Origin: CAVUFH01 sp963740835
GTDB taxonomy: Bacteria > Actinomycetota > Acidimicrobiia > IMCC26256 > PALSA-610
NCBI GenBank assembly: GCA_963740835.1
Contig: CAVUFH010000004.1
Span: 1-64,000 of the forward strand
Direction: 5' to 3'
Length of the DNA stretch: 64,000 nucleotides
Part shown: positions 10,706 through 19,078 of the stretch, in pieces
Layout: the number at the start of each line of letters is the position of its first letter
Position numbering within the stretch: the first letter of the stretch is position 1
Notes under the pieces: model-generated
Databases searched by the model: none
Seen by the model: only the letters and a program-made list of their open reading frames with translations
Told to the model about the DNA's origin: nothing
Made by a program: the position numbers and the translations under genes

Positions 10706-11929
10706 TCAGAAGCCCTCGGGCCGGAGGTGCGCGTACTTCCCGAGCTCGCTGCGGGCGATCTGCCGCATGTGGACCTCGTCCGGCCCGTCGACGAGGTGCA
10801 GCGTCCGAGCGTGCGCGTACATCTCCGCGAGTGGCCAGTCGTCGGTGACGCCGGCCCCGCCGAACAGCTGGATCGCGCGATCGATCACTGTGGTCGCGAC
10901 CCGAGCCGCGACCACCTTGATCGCCGCGATCTCGGTGCGGGCCTGCTTCTTGCCGACCGTGTCCATCATCCACGCCGTCTTCAGCGTGAGCAGGCGCGCC
11001 TGTTCGATCTCGATGCGGGACTCCGCGATGCGCTCCCGCACCACGCCCTGGTCGGCGAGGGGCTGGCCGAAGGCGACACGCGTCTGGGCGCGCGCACACA
11101 TCAGTTCGAGTGCGCGTTCGGCCAAACCGATCGCGCGCATGCAGTGATGGATGCGACCGGGACCCAGGCGTGCCTGCGCGATGGCGAATCCACTGCCCTC
11201 TTCGCCGAGCAGGTACTCCTTCGGCACACGGACGTTTTCCCAAATCGTCTCGGCGTGACCGCCGCCTTCGGAGTGGCCGAACACGGTGAGGCCTCGGGCG
11301 ACCGTCACGCCCGGCGCGTCCATCGGCACCAGGATCATCGACTGGCGGTGGTAGGGATCCGCGCCGGGGTCGGTGACGCCCATGAAGATCGCGACCTTGC
11401 AGCGAGGGTCGAGCGCGCCGCTCGTGAACCACTTGTGACCCTGGATCACGTAGTCGTCGCCGTCGCGGGTGATACGCGACGAGATGTTCAGCGCGTCCGA
11501 CGACGCGACCCACGGCTCGGTCATCGCGAAGCAGGAACGAATCTCGCCGTTGAGCAGCGGCTGCAGCCACTGGTCCTGCTGCAACGGCGTGCCGAACTGG
11601 GCGAGGATCTCCATGTTCCCGGTGTCGGGCGCCGAGCAGTTGGTGGCTTCCGACAGCAGGGGCGAGCTGCCCATGACCTCGCACAGCGGTGCGTAGTCGA
11701 GGTTCGAGAGGTGGACGCCGTACTCGCCTTCCGGCATGAACATGTTCCACAGGCCGCGCTTGCGCGCCTCGGTCTTCAGCTCTTCCATCACCGGCGGCGG
11801 GAAGCTCGGGTCGCCCGCTGCCTCGCGCTGCGCGGTGTAGATGGGCAGAGCCGGGCGCACGATGTTCTCGTCGAACTCGACCAGCTCGGCGCGGAGCGCA
11901 TCGGAACGCGCGCTCGGTGCGAAGTCCAT
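10706..11929 (-). CDS. Acyl-CoA dehydrogenase (ACAD10/11-like)
   Basis: 407-residue FAD enzyme that introduces the alpha-beta double bond in acyl-CoA thioesters. The N-terminal helical domain, middle beta domain (CFAMTEPWVASSD) and C-terminal helical domain (IQLFGGAGVTDDWPLAEMYA) are all recognisable. The sequence style (GHSEGGGHAETIWENVRVP) resembles the ACAD10/11 branch. GAGGAG precedes the ATG. It is divergent from the CoA transferase at 11991 across 61 bases and followed by the LLM gene, suggesting one catabolic unit. Confidence 0.93.
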   Translation of the reverse strand: MDFAPSARSDALRAELVEFDENIVRPALPIYTAQREAAGDPSFPPPVMEELKTEARKRGLWNMFMPEGEYGVHLSNLDYAPLCEVMGSSPLLSEATNCSAPDTGNMEILAQFGTPLQQDQWLQPLLNGEIRSCFAMTEPWVASSDALNISSRITRDGDDYVIQGHKWFTSGALDPRCKVAIFMGVTDPGADPYHRQSMILVPMDAPGVTVARGLTVFGHSEGGGHAETIWENVRVPKEYLLGEEGSGFAIAQARLGPGRIHHCMRAIGLAERALELMCARAQTRVAFGQPLADQGVVRERIAESRIEIEQARLLTLKTAWMMDTVGKKQARTEIAAIKVVAARVATTVIDRAIQLFGGAGVTDDWPLAEMYAHARTLHLVDGPDEVHMRQIARSELGKYAHLRPEGF

Positions 11930-11977
11930 GTGATCTCCTCGGTCGGGTGTTTACCGTCCGCCGCTCGGTTCGGACCC

Positions 11978-11983
11978 TACTGT
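11978..11983 (+). promoter_or_regulatory. -10 element of the CoA transferase gene
   Basis: TACTGT, seven bases before the GTG at 11991. It overlaps the alternative in-frame GTG at 11982, which makes the later start more likely. Confidence 0.45.
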
Positions 11984-11990
11984 GCTGCCC

Positions 11991-13202
11991 GTGACGGGCA
12001 CACCAGGCGCGAGCGCGCCGCTCACGGGAACACGCGTGCTGGAGCTCGGCGCGTTCATCGCGGGGCCGTTCGCGGGCCAGGTGCTGGGTGACCTCGGCGC
12101 CGAGGTGATCAAGATCGAGCCGCCCGAGGTCGGCGACATCATGCGGCGGTACGGCGTGCGGGTCGACGGTCGCAGCTTGTGGTGGCCGGCGATCGCGCGC
12201 AACAAGCGGTCGGTCGCGATCGATCTGCGTGAACCGCGCGGGCAGGAAACCGCGCGCCGCATCGCCGCCGGTTGCGACGTGGTGCTCGAGAACTTCCGCC
12301 CCGGCACACTCGCGCGCTGGGGCATGACGTACGACGCACTCGCCGTCGCAAACCCGGGGATCGTGCTCGTGCACGTGTCCGGCTTCGGACAGACCGGCCC
12401 GCGCGCGTCCGAGCCCGGATTCGGTTCCATCGGTGAGGCCATGGGCGGCATTCGCCACACCACCGGTGACCCCGATCGGCCGCCCGCGCGCACCGGTGTC
12501 TCGATCGGGGACTCGACGGCCGGGCTGTTCGCCGTGATAGGGACGCTCGCCGCGCTCCAGGAGCGGCAGCGGAGCGGGCGGGGGCAGGAGATCGACGTCG
12601 CGATCTACGAAGCCGTTCTCGCGCTCATGGAGTCGACCGTTGCCGACTACGAGATCGGCGGCGTCGTCCGGGGCCGCAGCGGGGGCATCCTCCCCGACGT
12701 CGCGCCTTCGAACGCGTATCCGACCGCCGACGACCACGACGTCGTGATCGCCGCGAACGCCGATGCGGTGTTCGCGCGGCTCGCCGAAGCGATGGAACGG
12801 CCGGATCTTGCGACCGCGTTCGCCTCACACGAGGCGCGCGCCGCACGTCAGCACGAGCTCGACGACGAGATCGCGCGTTGGACGCGCACCCGATCGGCAC
12901 CCGACCTGCTGGCGACCCTGCAAGTGCACGAGGTGCCCGTCGGTCTGATCAACCGCGCGCCTGACTTGCTGCTGGATCCGCACATCGCGGCACGCGACAT
13001 GATCGTGCGCCTGGCCGCGGGGTTCGCGGAGCCGGTGCCGATGGCGAACGTCGTGCCCAAGTTCTCACGGACGCCTGGCGCGATCCGCCATGGCGGCCCG
13101 GAACTTGGTGCCGACACCGAGGCGGTCCTGCGCGATGTCGCCGGTTGCTCGCCGGCGGAGATCGCAGCGCTACGAGACGCCGGCGTGGTCGGCCGCGGGT
13201 AG
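11991..13202 (+). CDS. CaiB/BaiF family (class III) CoA transferase
   Basis: 403-residue CoA transferase that probably moves CoA between an acyl-CoA and a carboxylic acid. Family blocks: TRVLELGAFIAGPFAGQVL, DLGAEVIKIEPPEVGDIMR with the catalytic Asp region, LVHVSGFGQTGP, and GRGQEIDVAIYEAVLALM. GTG 11991 was chosen over GTG 11982 because a TACTGT -10 element sits seven bases before it. The gene lies opposite the acyl-CoA dehydrogenase and overlaps the convergent VOC gene by 33 bases at their 3' ends. Confidence 0.92.
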   Translation: MTGTPGASAPLTGTRVLELGAFIAGPFAGQVLGDLGAEVIKIEPPEVGDIMRRYGVRVDGRSLWWPAIARNKRSVAIDLREPRGQETARRIAAGCDVVLENFRPGTLARWGMTYDALAVANPGIVLVHVSGFGQTGPRASEPGFGSIGEAMGGIRHTTGDPDRPPARTGVSIGDSTAGLFAVIGTLAALQERQRSGRGQEIDVAIYEAVLALMESTVADYEIGGVVRGRSGGILPDVAPSNAYPTADDHDVVIAANADAVFARLAEAMERPDLATAFASHEARAARQHELDDEIARWTRTRSAPDLLATLQVHEVPVGLINRAPDLLLDPHIAARDMIVRLAAGFAEPVPMANVVPKFSRTPGAIRHGGPELGADTEAVLRDVAGCSPAEIAALRDAGVVGRG

Positions 13203-13718
13203 CCCTTCGAAGAACTCGACGTTCGGCAGTTCCTTCGACACCGGCGGGCGCGCCTGCGCGAGCAGCGCGAGCGCCTCCTTCCGGTTCTCCTCGCCGAGCA
13301 CCTTCGTCGTGGTGCAGAACTCGACCATGATCCCGCTCGGGTCGTTCGCGTAGATCGACGTGCACCAGCCGTGGTCGATGCGCGCCACATCGTGACCGTT
13401 GGCGACGAGCCGGTCCTTGCGCGCATCGAGCTCGTCGAGATCGCTCGCGCCGAACGCAATGTGGTTCACGAAGTTCGGCAGCCCGAGGCCGGTCGAGATC
13501 GCGGGATCGAAGTCGCCGAGCGCGCCGTCTTCGTCGTGCAGATCCCACAGCGCGAGGAGCTCGCCGTTGCCAGTGTCGTAGAAGAGGTGACGCGCCCAAC
13601 CCGATTCGAGGAAGGGGATGACGTCGACCTGCACCAGCTCGAAGCCCATCGCCTCGGTGTAGAAGCGGTGGCTCGCATCGAGGTCACGGGTCGCGATCGC
13701 AACGTGGTGGAATGCCAT
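13170..13718 (-). CDS. VOC (glyoxalase/dioxygenase-like) family protein
   Basis: 182-residue vicinal-oxygen-chelate protein. It starts MAFHHVAIATRDLDASHRFY and has the second-module motif NHIAFGASDLDELDARK and the metal-ligand segment GIMVEFCTTT (likely Glu ligand). The family includes glyoxalases, ring-cleavage dioxygenases and epimerases, and the substrate cannot be decided here. The C-terminal 40 residues extend past the usual fold. The start is divergent from pdxH, with only 27 bases between the start codons. Confidence 0.86.
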   Translation of the reverse strand: MAFHHVAIATRDLDASHRFYTEAMGFELVQVDVIPFLESGWARHLFYDTGNGELLALWDLHDEDGALGDFDPAISTGLGLPNFVNHIAFGASDLDELDARKDRLVANGHDVARIDHGWCTSIYANDPSGIMVEFCTTTKVLGEENRKEALALLAQARPPVSKELPNVEFFEGLPAADHAGVS

Positions 13719-13745
13719 CCCGAAAGTCTGCCACGTTGGGGGCCG

Positions 13746-14357
13746 ATGGATTCTTTCTCCGAGCTACTCGGTCCCACCACGGTGGATCTCGACCCGATCG
13801 CCCAGTTCCGGCACTGGTACGAAGAAGCGATCACCGCGGGGGTGCGGCAGCCGGAGGCGATGACGCTCGCGACGGCGGGAGCCGGTGGCGCGCCCGACGC
13901 GCGCACGGTGCTCCTGCGCGGCCTCGACGAGCGTGGGTTCGCGTTCTACACGAATCTCGAGAGCGCCAAGGCCGAGCAGCTGGCCGCCAACTCGCGTGCC
14001 GCGCTCGTGTTCCACTGGCGCGAGGTCGAGCGCCAGGTGCGCGTGCACGGCCGCGTCGCTCGGCTTTCGGAGGACGACGCGACGAGGTACTGGGAGACGC
14101 GGCCGCGCGGCCATCGGCTGAGTGCGTGGGCGTCACCGCAGAGCGAAGTCGTCGACGCAGAATCGCTCGCAGCGCGGGTTGCCGAGGTGGAGGCGAAGTT
14201 CGCGACCACCGATCCGCCGCTCCCACCGTTCTGGGGCGGCTATGTGGTCGGTGTCGAGGTTCTCGAACTCTGGCAGGGCCGCAAGGATCGGTTGCACGAC
14301 CGCGTCCGGTACCGCAAAGCGAAAGGCGTCTGGATTCGCGAGCGGCTGGCACCGTGA
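13746..14357 (+). CDS. pdxH: Pyridoxamine 5'-phosphate oxidase
   Basis: 203-residue FMN enzyme that oxidises pyridoxine or pyridoxamine phosphate to pyridoxal phosphate, the last step of vitamin B6 cofactor supply. Typical blocks: PEAMTLATAG, ARTVLLRGLDERGFAFYTN, QVRVHGRVARLS, RGHRLSAWASPQSE, and the C-terminal VEVLELWQGRKDRLHDRVRY with RERLAP ending. The ATG at 13746 follows a G-rich site and gives the standard N-terminus; the longer open frame upstream runs antisense through the VOC gene. The next gene overlaps by four bases (GTGA). Confidence 0.95.
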   Translation: MDSFSELLGPTTVDLDPIAQFRHWYEEAITAGVRQPEAMTLATAGAGGAPDARTVLLRGLDERGFAFYTNLESAKAEQLAANSRAALVFHWREVERQVRVHGRVARLSEDDATRYWETRPRGHRLSAWASPQSEVVDAESLAARVAEVEAKFATTDPPLPPFWGGYVVGVEVLELWQGRKDRLHDRVRYRKAKGVWIRERLAP

Positions 14358-14998
14358 ACGCGACCGCGGGCGTGGCACTGGCCGTCACGATCCTGTTCGC
14401 ACTCGGCGATTGGTGGAGCAAGGCGCGCGGCGATCGCCGCCTCGAGTACCTCTGCAAGCCCGCGACACTCGTGGCGCTGATCGTCGTCGCGGTCGCGCTC
14501 AACCCCGCAATAGGTGCCGGTGACCGCCGCGCGTGGTTCGTCGCCGCGCTCGCATTCTCCCTCGCGGGCGACGTGTTCCTCATGCTGCCGCGTGACGCGT
14601 TCGTTCCCGGACTCGCCGCGTTCCTCGTCGCGCACGTGTGCTACGTGATCGGCTTCTGGACCGACCCACCGAGCACCGTCGCGCTGTTGCTCGGATGGGC
14701 AGTCGTCGTGATCGCGGTCGCGCCGATCGCGATCCGCGTCCTGCACACGCTCGAGCACGAGCCGGAACTGCGACCGCCCGTCGCGGTGTACATGGTCGTC
14801 ATCTCGGCGATGGTCGCCTCCGCGATCGCGTCGGGGAACGTCGTCGCCGCGGCCGGCGCAGTGCTCTTCGCCGGATCCGACAGCCTCATCGCGTGGGATC
14901 GCTTCGTGCGTCCGCTCGCGTGGGCGACGGTGGTGATCATGGTGACGTATCACGTCGGCCAGATCCTGCTGACGCTCTCACTCCTGAAGTCGGGATAG
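14354..14998 (+). CDS. YhhN family membrane protein (lysoplasmalogenase-like)
   Basis: 214-residue integral membrane protein of seven or eight hydrophobic helices. Family-typical polar motifs are YLCKPATLVALI (about 31-42), FSLAGDVFLMLP (about 67-78) and AGSDSLIAWDRF (about 175-186). YhhN proteins include TMEM86B, which hydrolyses lysoplasmalogens; the activity in this organism is inferred. GTG start overlaps the pdxH stop (GTGA). The 3' end overlaps the convergent phosphatase gene by 21 bases. Confidence 0.87.
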   Translation: MNATAGVALAVTILFALGDWWSKARGDRRLEYLCKPATLVALIVVAVALNPAIGAGDRRAWFVAALAFSLAGDVFLMLPRDAFVPGLAAFLVAHVCYVIGFWTDPPSTVALLLGWAVVVIAVAPIAIRVLHTLEHEPELRPPVAVYMVVISAMVASAIASGNVVAAAGAVLFAGSDSLIAWDRFVRPLAWATVVIMVTYHVGQILLTLSLLKSG

Positions 14999-15526
14999 CG
15001 GTTCGCGCGCCTTCCGTACTGTCTCGGCCTGCCACGGGCTCTCCGGCCAGCCGCGGCGGCCGCGGCCGACCGCGACGCGGTGGAGGTAGTCGACGACGAC
15101 TTCGGGATCGTGACCGAGGCGCACCAACGCCACACCCACGACGGTGCCCGTCCGGCCCCGGCCACCCATGCAGTGGACCGCGACGCCGACGCCGCGCCGA
15201 ACCCGGTCGACGACATCGGCTGCGGCCCGCTCGACGACGGTCCGTTCGCGTTCCGGGTCGGCAGGGGGCCCGCCGCTCACGAGATCGTGCAACCGGAAGG
15301 CGGTCGCGGTGCAGGGCGACGCGTCGTAGGGCACCGCATCGTGGGTGAGGCACACGACGTGACCGACGCCTTCCTCGTGCAACTGCGCCCAATCGGCCCG
15401 ACCCGGGTAGGCCATGCCGACGATCACGACCGGCGTCCGGCTCACCCAGTAGAGGTCGTCCGGGACGCACAGCGCGCCGAGGAACCCGGTGTACGCGCCG
15501 GGCGGGAGCAGACGCGGCGGTGTCAC
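14978..15526 (-). CDS. Tyrosine/dual-specificity phosphatase-like protein
   Basis: 182-residue cysteine-dependent phosphatase. The P-loop HCMGGRGRTG (about residues 123-132) matches HCxxGxGRT/S, with the nucleophile Cys and the phosphate-binding Arg. The upstream Asp of the general-acid loop is plausible in LTHDAVPYD. The substrate may be protein tyrosine, phosphoinositide or a small molecule. GTG start overlaps the stop of the aldose epimerase gene (GTGA), so the SDR, epimerase and phosphatase genes form one minus-strand unit. Confidence 0.85.
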   Translation of the reverse strand: MTPPRLLPPGAYTGFLGALCVPDDLYWVSRTPVVIVGMAYPGRADWAQLHEEGVGHVVCLTHDAVPYDASPCTATAFRLHDLVSGGPPADPERERTVVERAAADVVDRVRRGVGVAVHCMGGRGRTGTVVGVALVRLGHDPEVVVDYLHRVAVGRGRRGWPESPWQAETVRKAREPLSRLQE

Positions 15527-16431
15527 TGAGCGCAGGCGATGGTGAACGACGCGCGGAAGCGGTCCCCGGGCTCGCACACCGGTGCATCGTCGTCGCCGAG
15601 CGCGTTGATGCGCGCGGTCATCGGCTCGATCGCCATGAAATCGCGGCGCGGCGGCACGTAGAGCTGGCCGAACGGGTAGTCCCGGTCGAAGGTGAGTTGA
15701 AGTGTGCGTCCGGCGGCCTCGACCGAGAACGTGCGATCGGCACCGAGCGCGTAGTGATCGTCGAACGTACGCGGTCCGATCGGCGCGCGCGCCGCGGCCT
15801 GCGGAGTGCGGACGCCGGTCGGGATGATGTGCTCGTCGACCTCGATGTGTTCGCACTTCGGCCAGCGCACCACCCAGTCCCGGCGGGCGCCGGCGGGCAT
15901 GCGCAGGTATGGGTGCCAGCAGAACGAGATCGGTACCGCGCGATCTGCCGTCGGCGCCACCTCGGTGGTCAGCCGGAGCCCGCGCTCGTCGAGGCGGGCG
16001 TCGACCGCGACGCGATGCGGAAACGGGAAGGCGCGTAGCCGGTCCTTGCTCGCGCCGTAGTCGAACTCGGCGAGCAAGCGGCCCGGCTCGAGCCGGGTGA
16101 TGCCGAACGCGGCACCGAGCAGATTGCCGTGGATCGGCAAGCTGTTGTCGTCGACCGGAAGTTCGAGCCCCCGCAGATCGACGCGTCGCCCCGCGGCCCG
16201 ATATCCCCAGCGGCCGAGTCGGTTTCCCCACGGGTGCACGAGGGGGAGCGCGGTCATCGCGCCGGCGCGGAACGCGTCGAGCGTCCGTGGCCACGCGACG
16301 TACTCCTCGCCGCGGTACCGCAATGACGTGCCGAGCATGCCGGCGGTCGGCAGGAACGTCGCTTCGTAGTCGGCGGCGCGCAGCGTGACCGCCGGTGCAC
16401 CCTTCCAGACGTGCAGCTCGACGGCGGTCAC
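15523..16431 (-). CDS. Aldose 1-epimerase family protein
   Basis: 302-residue galactose-mutarotase-like beta-sandwich enzyme that interconverts alpha and beta anomers of sugars or sugar phosphates. Supporting blocks are LPLVHPWGNRLG, LPIHGNLLGAAF (with the conserved His), CWHPYLRMP (second conserved His) and the C-terminal FMAIEPMTARINAL (catalytic Glu). GTG start two bases after the SDR stop. The frame stays open upstream inside the SDR gene, but that part has no family similarity. Confidence 0.88.
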   Translation of the reverse strand: MTAVELHVWKGAPAVTLRAADYEATFLPTAGMLGTSLRYRGEEYVAWPRTLDAFRAGAMTALPLVHPWGNRLGRWGYRAAGRRVDLRGLELPVDDNSLPIHGNLLGAAFGITRLEPGRLLAEFDYGASKDRLRAFPFPHRVAVDARLDERGLRLTTEVAPTADRAVPISFCWHPYLRMPAGARRDWVVRWPKCEHIEVDEHIIPTGVRTPQAAARAPIGPRTFDDHYALGADRTFSVEAAGRTLQLTFDRDYPFGQLYVPPRRDFMAIEPMTARINALGDDDAPVCEPGDRFRASFTIACAQ

Positions 16432-16433
16432 GC

Positions 16434-17330
16434 TTACTGATTCGGCTTCTCGCCGCTCTTCGCTGCGCTCTCCATCTCCTTCAGCCGGTCGAGGATCGGC
16501 ATCGGTTCCTGGCCGACCTCGTCGAAGCGGGCCGCGAGCTGGTCGACGGTCCAGCGACCATCGTTGCGGATCTCGCGCACCTCGACCGGCTGGTTCCACA
16601 CCGCGACGCGGCCGTCGTTCACCGTGTACACCTGACCGGTGACTTCGCGCGCGTGCTCGGACAGGAGGAAGCAGACCATCGGCGCGATGTCCTCGGGTTC
16701 ACCCATCTCGATGCCGAACGGCACGTTGCCCGACATGCGCGACTTCGCGACCGGTGCGATGCAGTTCGCCGTCACGCCATACTTGTACATGCCGGCTGCG
16801 GCGCTGCGGACGAGCGAGACGATGCCGCCCTTCGCCGCCGAGTAGTTCGCCTGCGCGACGCTTGCCGCGAACGCCCCCGACGTGAAGCCGATCAGCGTGC
16901 CGCTCTTCTGCTGGCGGAACGCCGCGGCCGCGGCGCGGAACACCGTGAACGTGCCCTTGAGGTGGGTCTCGATGACGGGATCCCACTCCTCCTCGGACAT
17001 GTTGAACAGCATGCGCTCCCGCAGGATGCCGGCGACACAGACGACACCGTCGATGTGTCCGAACGTGTCGACGGCCTGCTGCACGATCGACGCGCCGCCT
17101 TCCATCGTCGTGACCGACTGCGCGTTCGCCGCGGCCCGGCCACCGGCGTCGGTGATCTCCTTGACGACGGCGTCGGCGACCTCGCTCGTCGGCTCGTTGC
17201 CGTCGATGCTCACGCCGTAGTCGTTGACGATCACCGAGCCGCCCTCGGCTGCCGCGCCCATGGCGACGGCGCGCCCGATACCGCGCCCGGCACCGGTGAC
17301 CGCGATGACCTTGCCGTCCAATGCACCCAC
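16434..17330 (-). CDS. SDR family oxidoreductase (hydroxyacyl-CoA dehydrogenase-like)
   Basis: 298-residue short-chain dehydrogenase. It has the NAD(P)-binding motif VTGAGRGIGRA (about 9-19), the VAGIL strand motif and the active-site QANYSAAKGG (Tyr and Lys). The VIVNDYG segment and the long C-terminal tail resemble the dehydrogenase domain of peroxisomal-type multifunctional beta-oxidation enzymes. GTG 17330 is preferred because GGAGG lies seven bases upstream. It has the same length as, and is similar to, the SDR at 26031, so they are probable paralogues. Confidence 0.9.
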   Translation of the reverse strand: MGALDGKVIAVTGAGRGIGRAVAMGAAAEGGSVIVNDYGVSIDGNEPTSEVADAVVKEITDAGGRAAANAQSVTTMEGGASIVQQAVDTFGHIDGVVCVAGILRERMLFNMSEEEWDPVIETHLKGTFTVFRAAAAAFRQQKSGTLIGFTSGAFAASVAQANYSAAKGGIVSLVRSAAAGMYKYGVTANCIAPVAKSRMSGNVPFGIEMGEPEDIAPMVCFLLSEHAREVTGQVYTVNDGRVAVWNQPVEVREIRNDGRWTVDQLAARFDEVGQEPMPILDRLKEMESAAKSGEKPNQ

Positions 17331-17383
17331 GTCACGACCTCCGACGAAATTCTCTTGGGGGTTTCTCGGCGGCGGAACGCTAG

Positions 17384-17389
17384 TAGCTT
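17384..17389 (+). promoter_or_regulatory. -10 element of the second VOC gene
   Basis: TAGCTT ends eight bases before the ATG at 17398. It lies in the 67-base divergent gap to the SDR gene. Confidence 0.4.
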
Positions 17390-17397
17390 CGACGGTC

Positions 17398-17745
17398 ATG
17401 CGACCTGCTGGAGTGCATCACGTCTCCATCTGCGTCAGCGATGCGGACGCGGCGCGGGACTTCTACTGCGACATCCTCGGGTGTACGCCGCTGCCCCGGC
17501 CCGATTTCGGCCCCGGCCACTGGCTGGACGCGGGCGGCCAGCAGGTGCACCTGATGCAGTCGGACGATGCGCCGCCACGCAGCAACCATTTCGCGTTCCG
17601 CGTCGAGGACCTCGACGCCACCGTCGCCGAGCTCAAGGACAAGGGCGTCGAGGTCCATCCGATCCCGCACATCGACGGCGCCGGTCGCCAGGCATTCCTC
17701 CACGACCCGTTCGGCAACTTCCTCGAGCTCAACCAACCCGACTGA
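17398..17745 (+). CDS. VOC family protein (small, single domain)
   Basis: 115-residue glyoxalase-fold protein. The metal-ligand positions look intact: His in GVHHVSICV (about 6-8), His in GQQVHLMQS (about 50), His in NHFAFRVEDLDATV and Glu in GNFLELNQPD near the C-terminus. This resembles the metal-binding set of glyoxalase I and methylmalonyl-CoA epimerase, but no reaction can be assigned. Convergent with the acetyltransferase, 17 bases between the stops. Confidence 0.87.
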   Translation: MRPAGVHHVSICVSDADAARDFYCDILGCTPLPRPDFGPGHWLDAGGQQVHLMQSDDAPPRSNHFAFRVEDLDATVAELKDKGVEVHPIPHIDGAGRQAFLHDPFGNFLELNQPD

Positions 17746-17762
17746 CGCGAATCAGCAGCACC

Positions 17763-18299
17763 TCAGCCGGGCCAGCTGTATGCGAGGAACATCTTGCCGC
17801 TCCATTCGGGCGGCAGGTCGTGGTCCTTCTCGGCGTTGTGCCACACCTCGTACGGCACGTCGCGATCGGGACGGCGGACGAAACCGAGGCGCGCGTACAG
17901 CCGTTGCGCGGCGTCGAGCCACTGTGTCGTGTGGATCAGCACCGGACGTGCGCCCGCCCGAGTGAGGCACGCGCGCACCAAGGCCTCACCGATGCCGCGT
18001 CCACGAGTCTCGGGGTCGACCGCGAGCAGCCGGAACTGCACTTCGCCGGGCTCGGTCCACTCGAGCCACGGTGACGTCGGATCGGTGACGAGCGTCACCG
18101 CACCGAGCACCGCGTCATCCGCTTCGTCGATGGCAACCAGGACGTCCGCGGCCGCGACGCGGCCGGCGACGTCGCGGATCTCGCCCGCGTAGCCACCCCA
18201 GAGGTGGTCGACGGGCAGCGCGGCGTACGCCGCGATCGTCAGCTCGCCCACCCGGCCGTACTCGCGCGGTTCCGCATTCCGGATCCTGATCGCGCTCAC
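17763..18299 (-). CDS. GNAT family N-acetyltransferase
   Basis: 178-residue acetyltransferase. The acetyl-CoA pyrophosphate-binding motif A is VQFRLLAVDPETRGRGIGEA (Q/R-x-x-G-x-G/A type), followed by the typical AAQRLYARLGFVRRPD block. The substrate is unknown. GTG start overlaps the stop of the ABC ATPase gene (GTGA), so it is the last gene of the amino-acid transporter operon and may act on the imported compound. Confidence 0.9.
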   Translation of the reverse strand: MSAIRIRNAEPREYGRVGELTIAAYAALPVDHLWGGYAGEIRDVAGRVAAADVLVAIDEADDAVLGAVTLVTDPTSPWLEWTEPGEVQFRLLAVDPETRGRGIGEALVRACLTRAGARPVLIHTTQWLDAAQRLYARLGFVRRPDRDVPYEVWHNAEKDHDLPPEWSGKMFLAYSWPG

Positions 18300-19078
18300 A
18301 TCGTTCCTTCGAGCCGGCCCGCTTCGACGATCGAACGGAGGAACATCTGGGTGCGGTGCTTCTCCGGGTGTCGGAAGATCTGATCGGGCGTACCGCGCTC
18401 TTCGATGCGTCCTTCCCACAGGAACAGGACCTGATTCGCGACATCGCGCGCGAACCCCATCTCGTGCGTCGCGATGATCATCGTCATGCCTTCACGCGCG
18501 AGCTCGCGCACGAGCGCGAGCACCTCGGACACGAGCTCCGGGTCGAGTGCGCTCGTGATCTCATCGAGCAGCATCACGCGCGGCTGCATCGCGAGCGCGC
18601 GCACGATCGCGACACGCTGCTGCTGTCCGCCGGAGAGCCGGTCGGGGTACTCGTTGCGCTTGTCCCACAGGCCGATGCGGAAGAGCAGGTCGTGGGCGCG
18701 CTCCTGCGCATCGGCGGGCCTGAGCCCGAGCACCTTCCGCGGCGCGAGCGTCACGTTCTCGATGACCGACATGTGGGGGAAGAGGTTGAAGCTCTGGAAG
18801 ACGATGCCGACGTCCTGGCGGAGCGCGTTCACGTCGACACCCCGGCCGGAGACGCGGTGGCCGTCGATCCGGACTTCGCCGCCCTGGATCGGTTCGAGCC
18901 CGTTGACGCAGCGGAGAAGGGTCGACTTCCCGCAGCCGGACGGCCCGATCAGGCACACGACTTCGTGCTCGTCCACCGTGAGGTCGACGCCCTTCAGCAC
19001 CTCGTTCGCACCGAAGCGCTTGTGGATGTCGACCAGCTCGATGAACGCGGTCCCTGCGCCTGCAGTCTCCGTCGTCAC
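18296..19078 (-). CDS. Polar amino-acid ABC transporter, ATP-binding protein
   Basis: 260-residue GlnQ-type ATPase. Walker A GPSGCGKST (about 41-49), signature LSGGQQQR (about 149-156), Walker B VMLLDEITSALDP (about 169-181) and ATHEMGFARDVA with the switch His. It powers uptake through the adjacent permease. GTG start overlaps the permease stop in the pattern GTGA. Confidence 0.95.
   Translation of the reverse strand: MTTETAGAGTAFIELVDIHKRFGANEVLKGVDLTVDEHEVVCLIGPSGCGKSTLLRCVNGLEPIQGGEVRIDGHRVSGRGVDVNALRQDVGIVFQSFNLFPHMSVIENVTLAPRKVLGLRPADAQERAHDLLFRIGLWDKRNEYPDRLSGGQQQRVAIVRALAMQPRVMLLDEITSALDPELVSEVLALVRELAREGMTMIIATHEMGFARDVANQVLFLWEGRIEERGTPDQIFRHPEKHRTQMFLRSIVEAGRLEGTM

Noticed and set aside
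13371..13745. 125-residue N-terminal extension of pdxH
   Set aside because: It is antisense to the VOC gene and unlike any PdxH; the ATG at 13746 gives the standard start.
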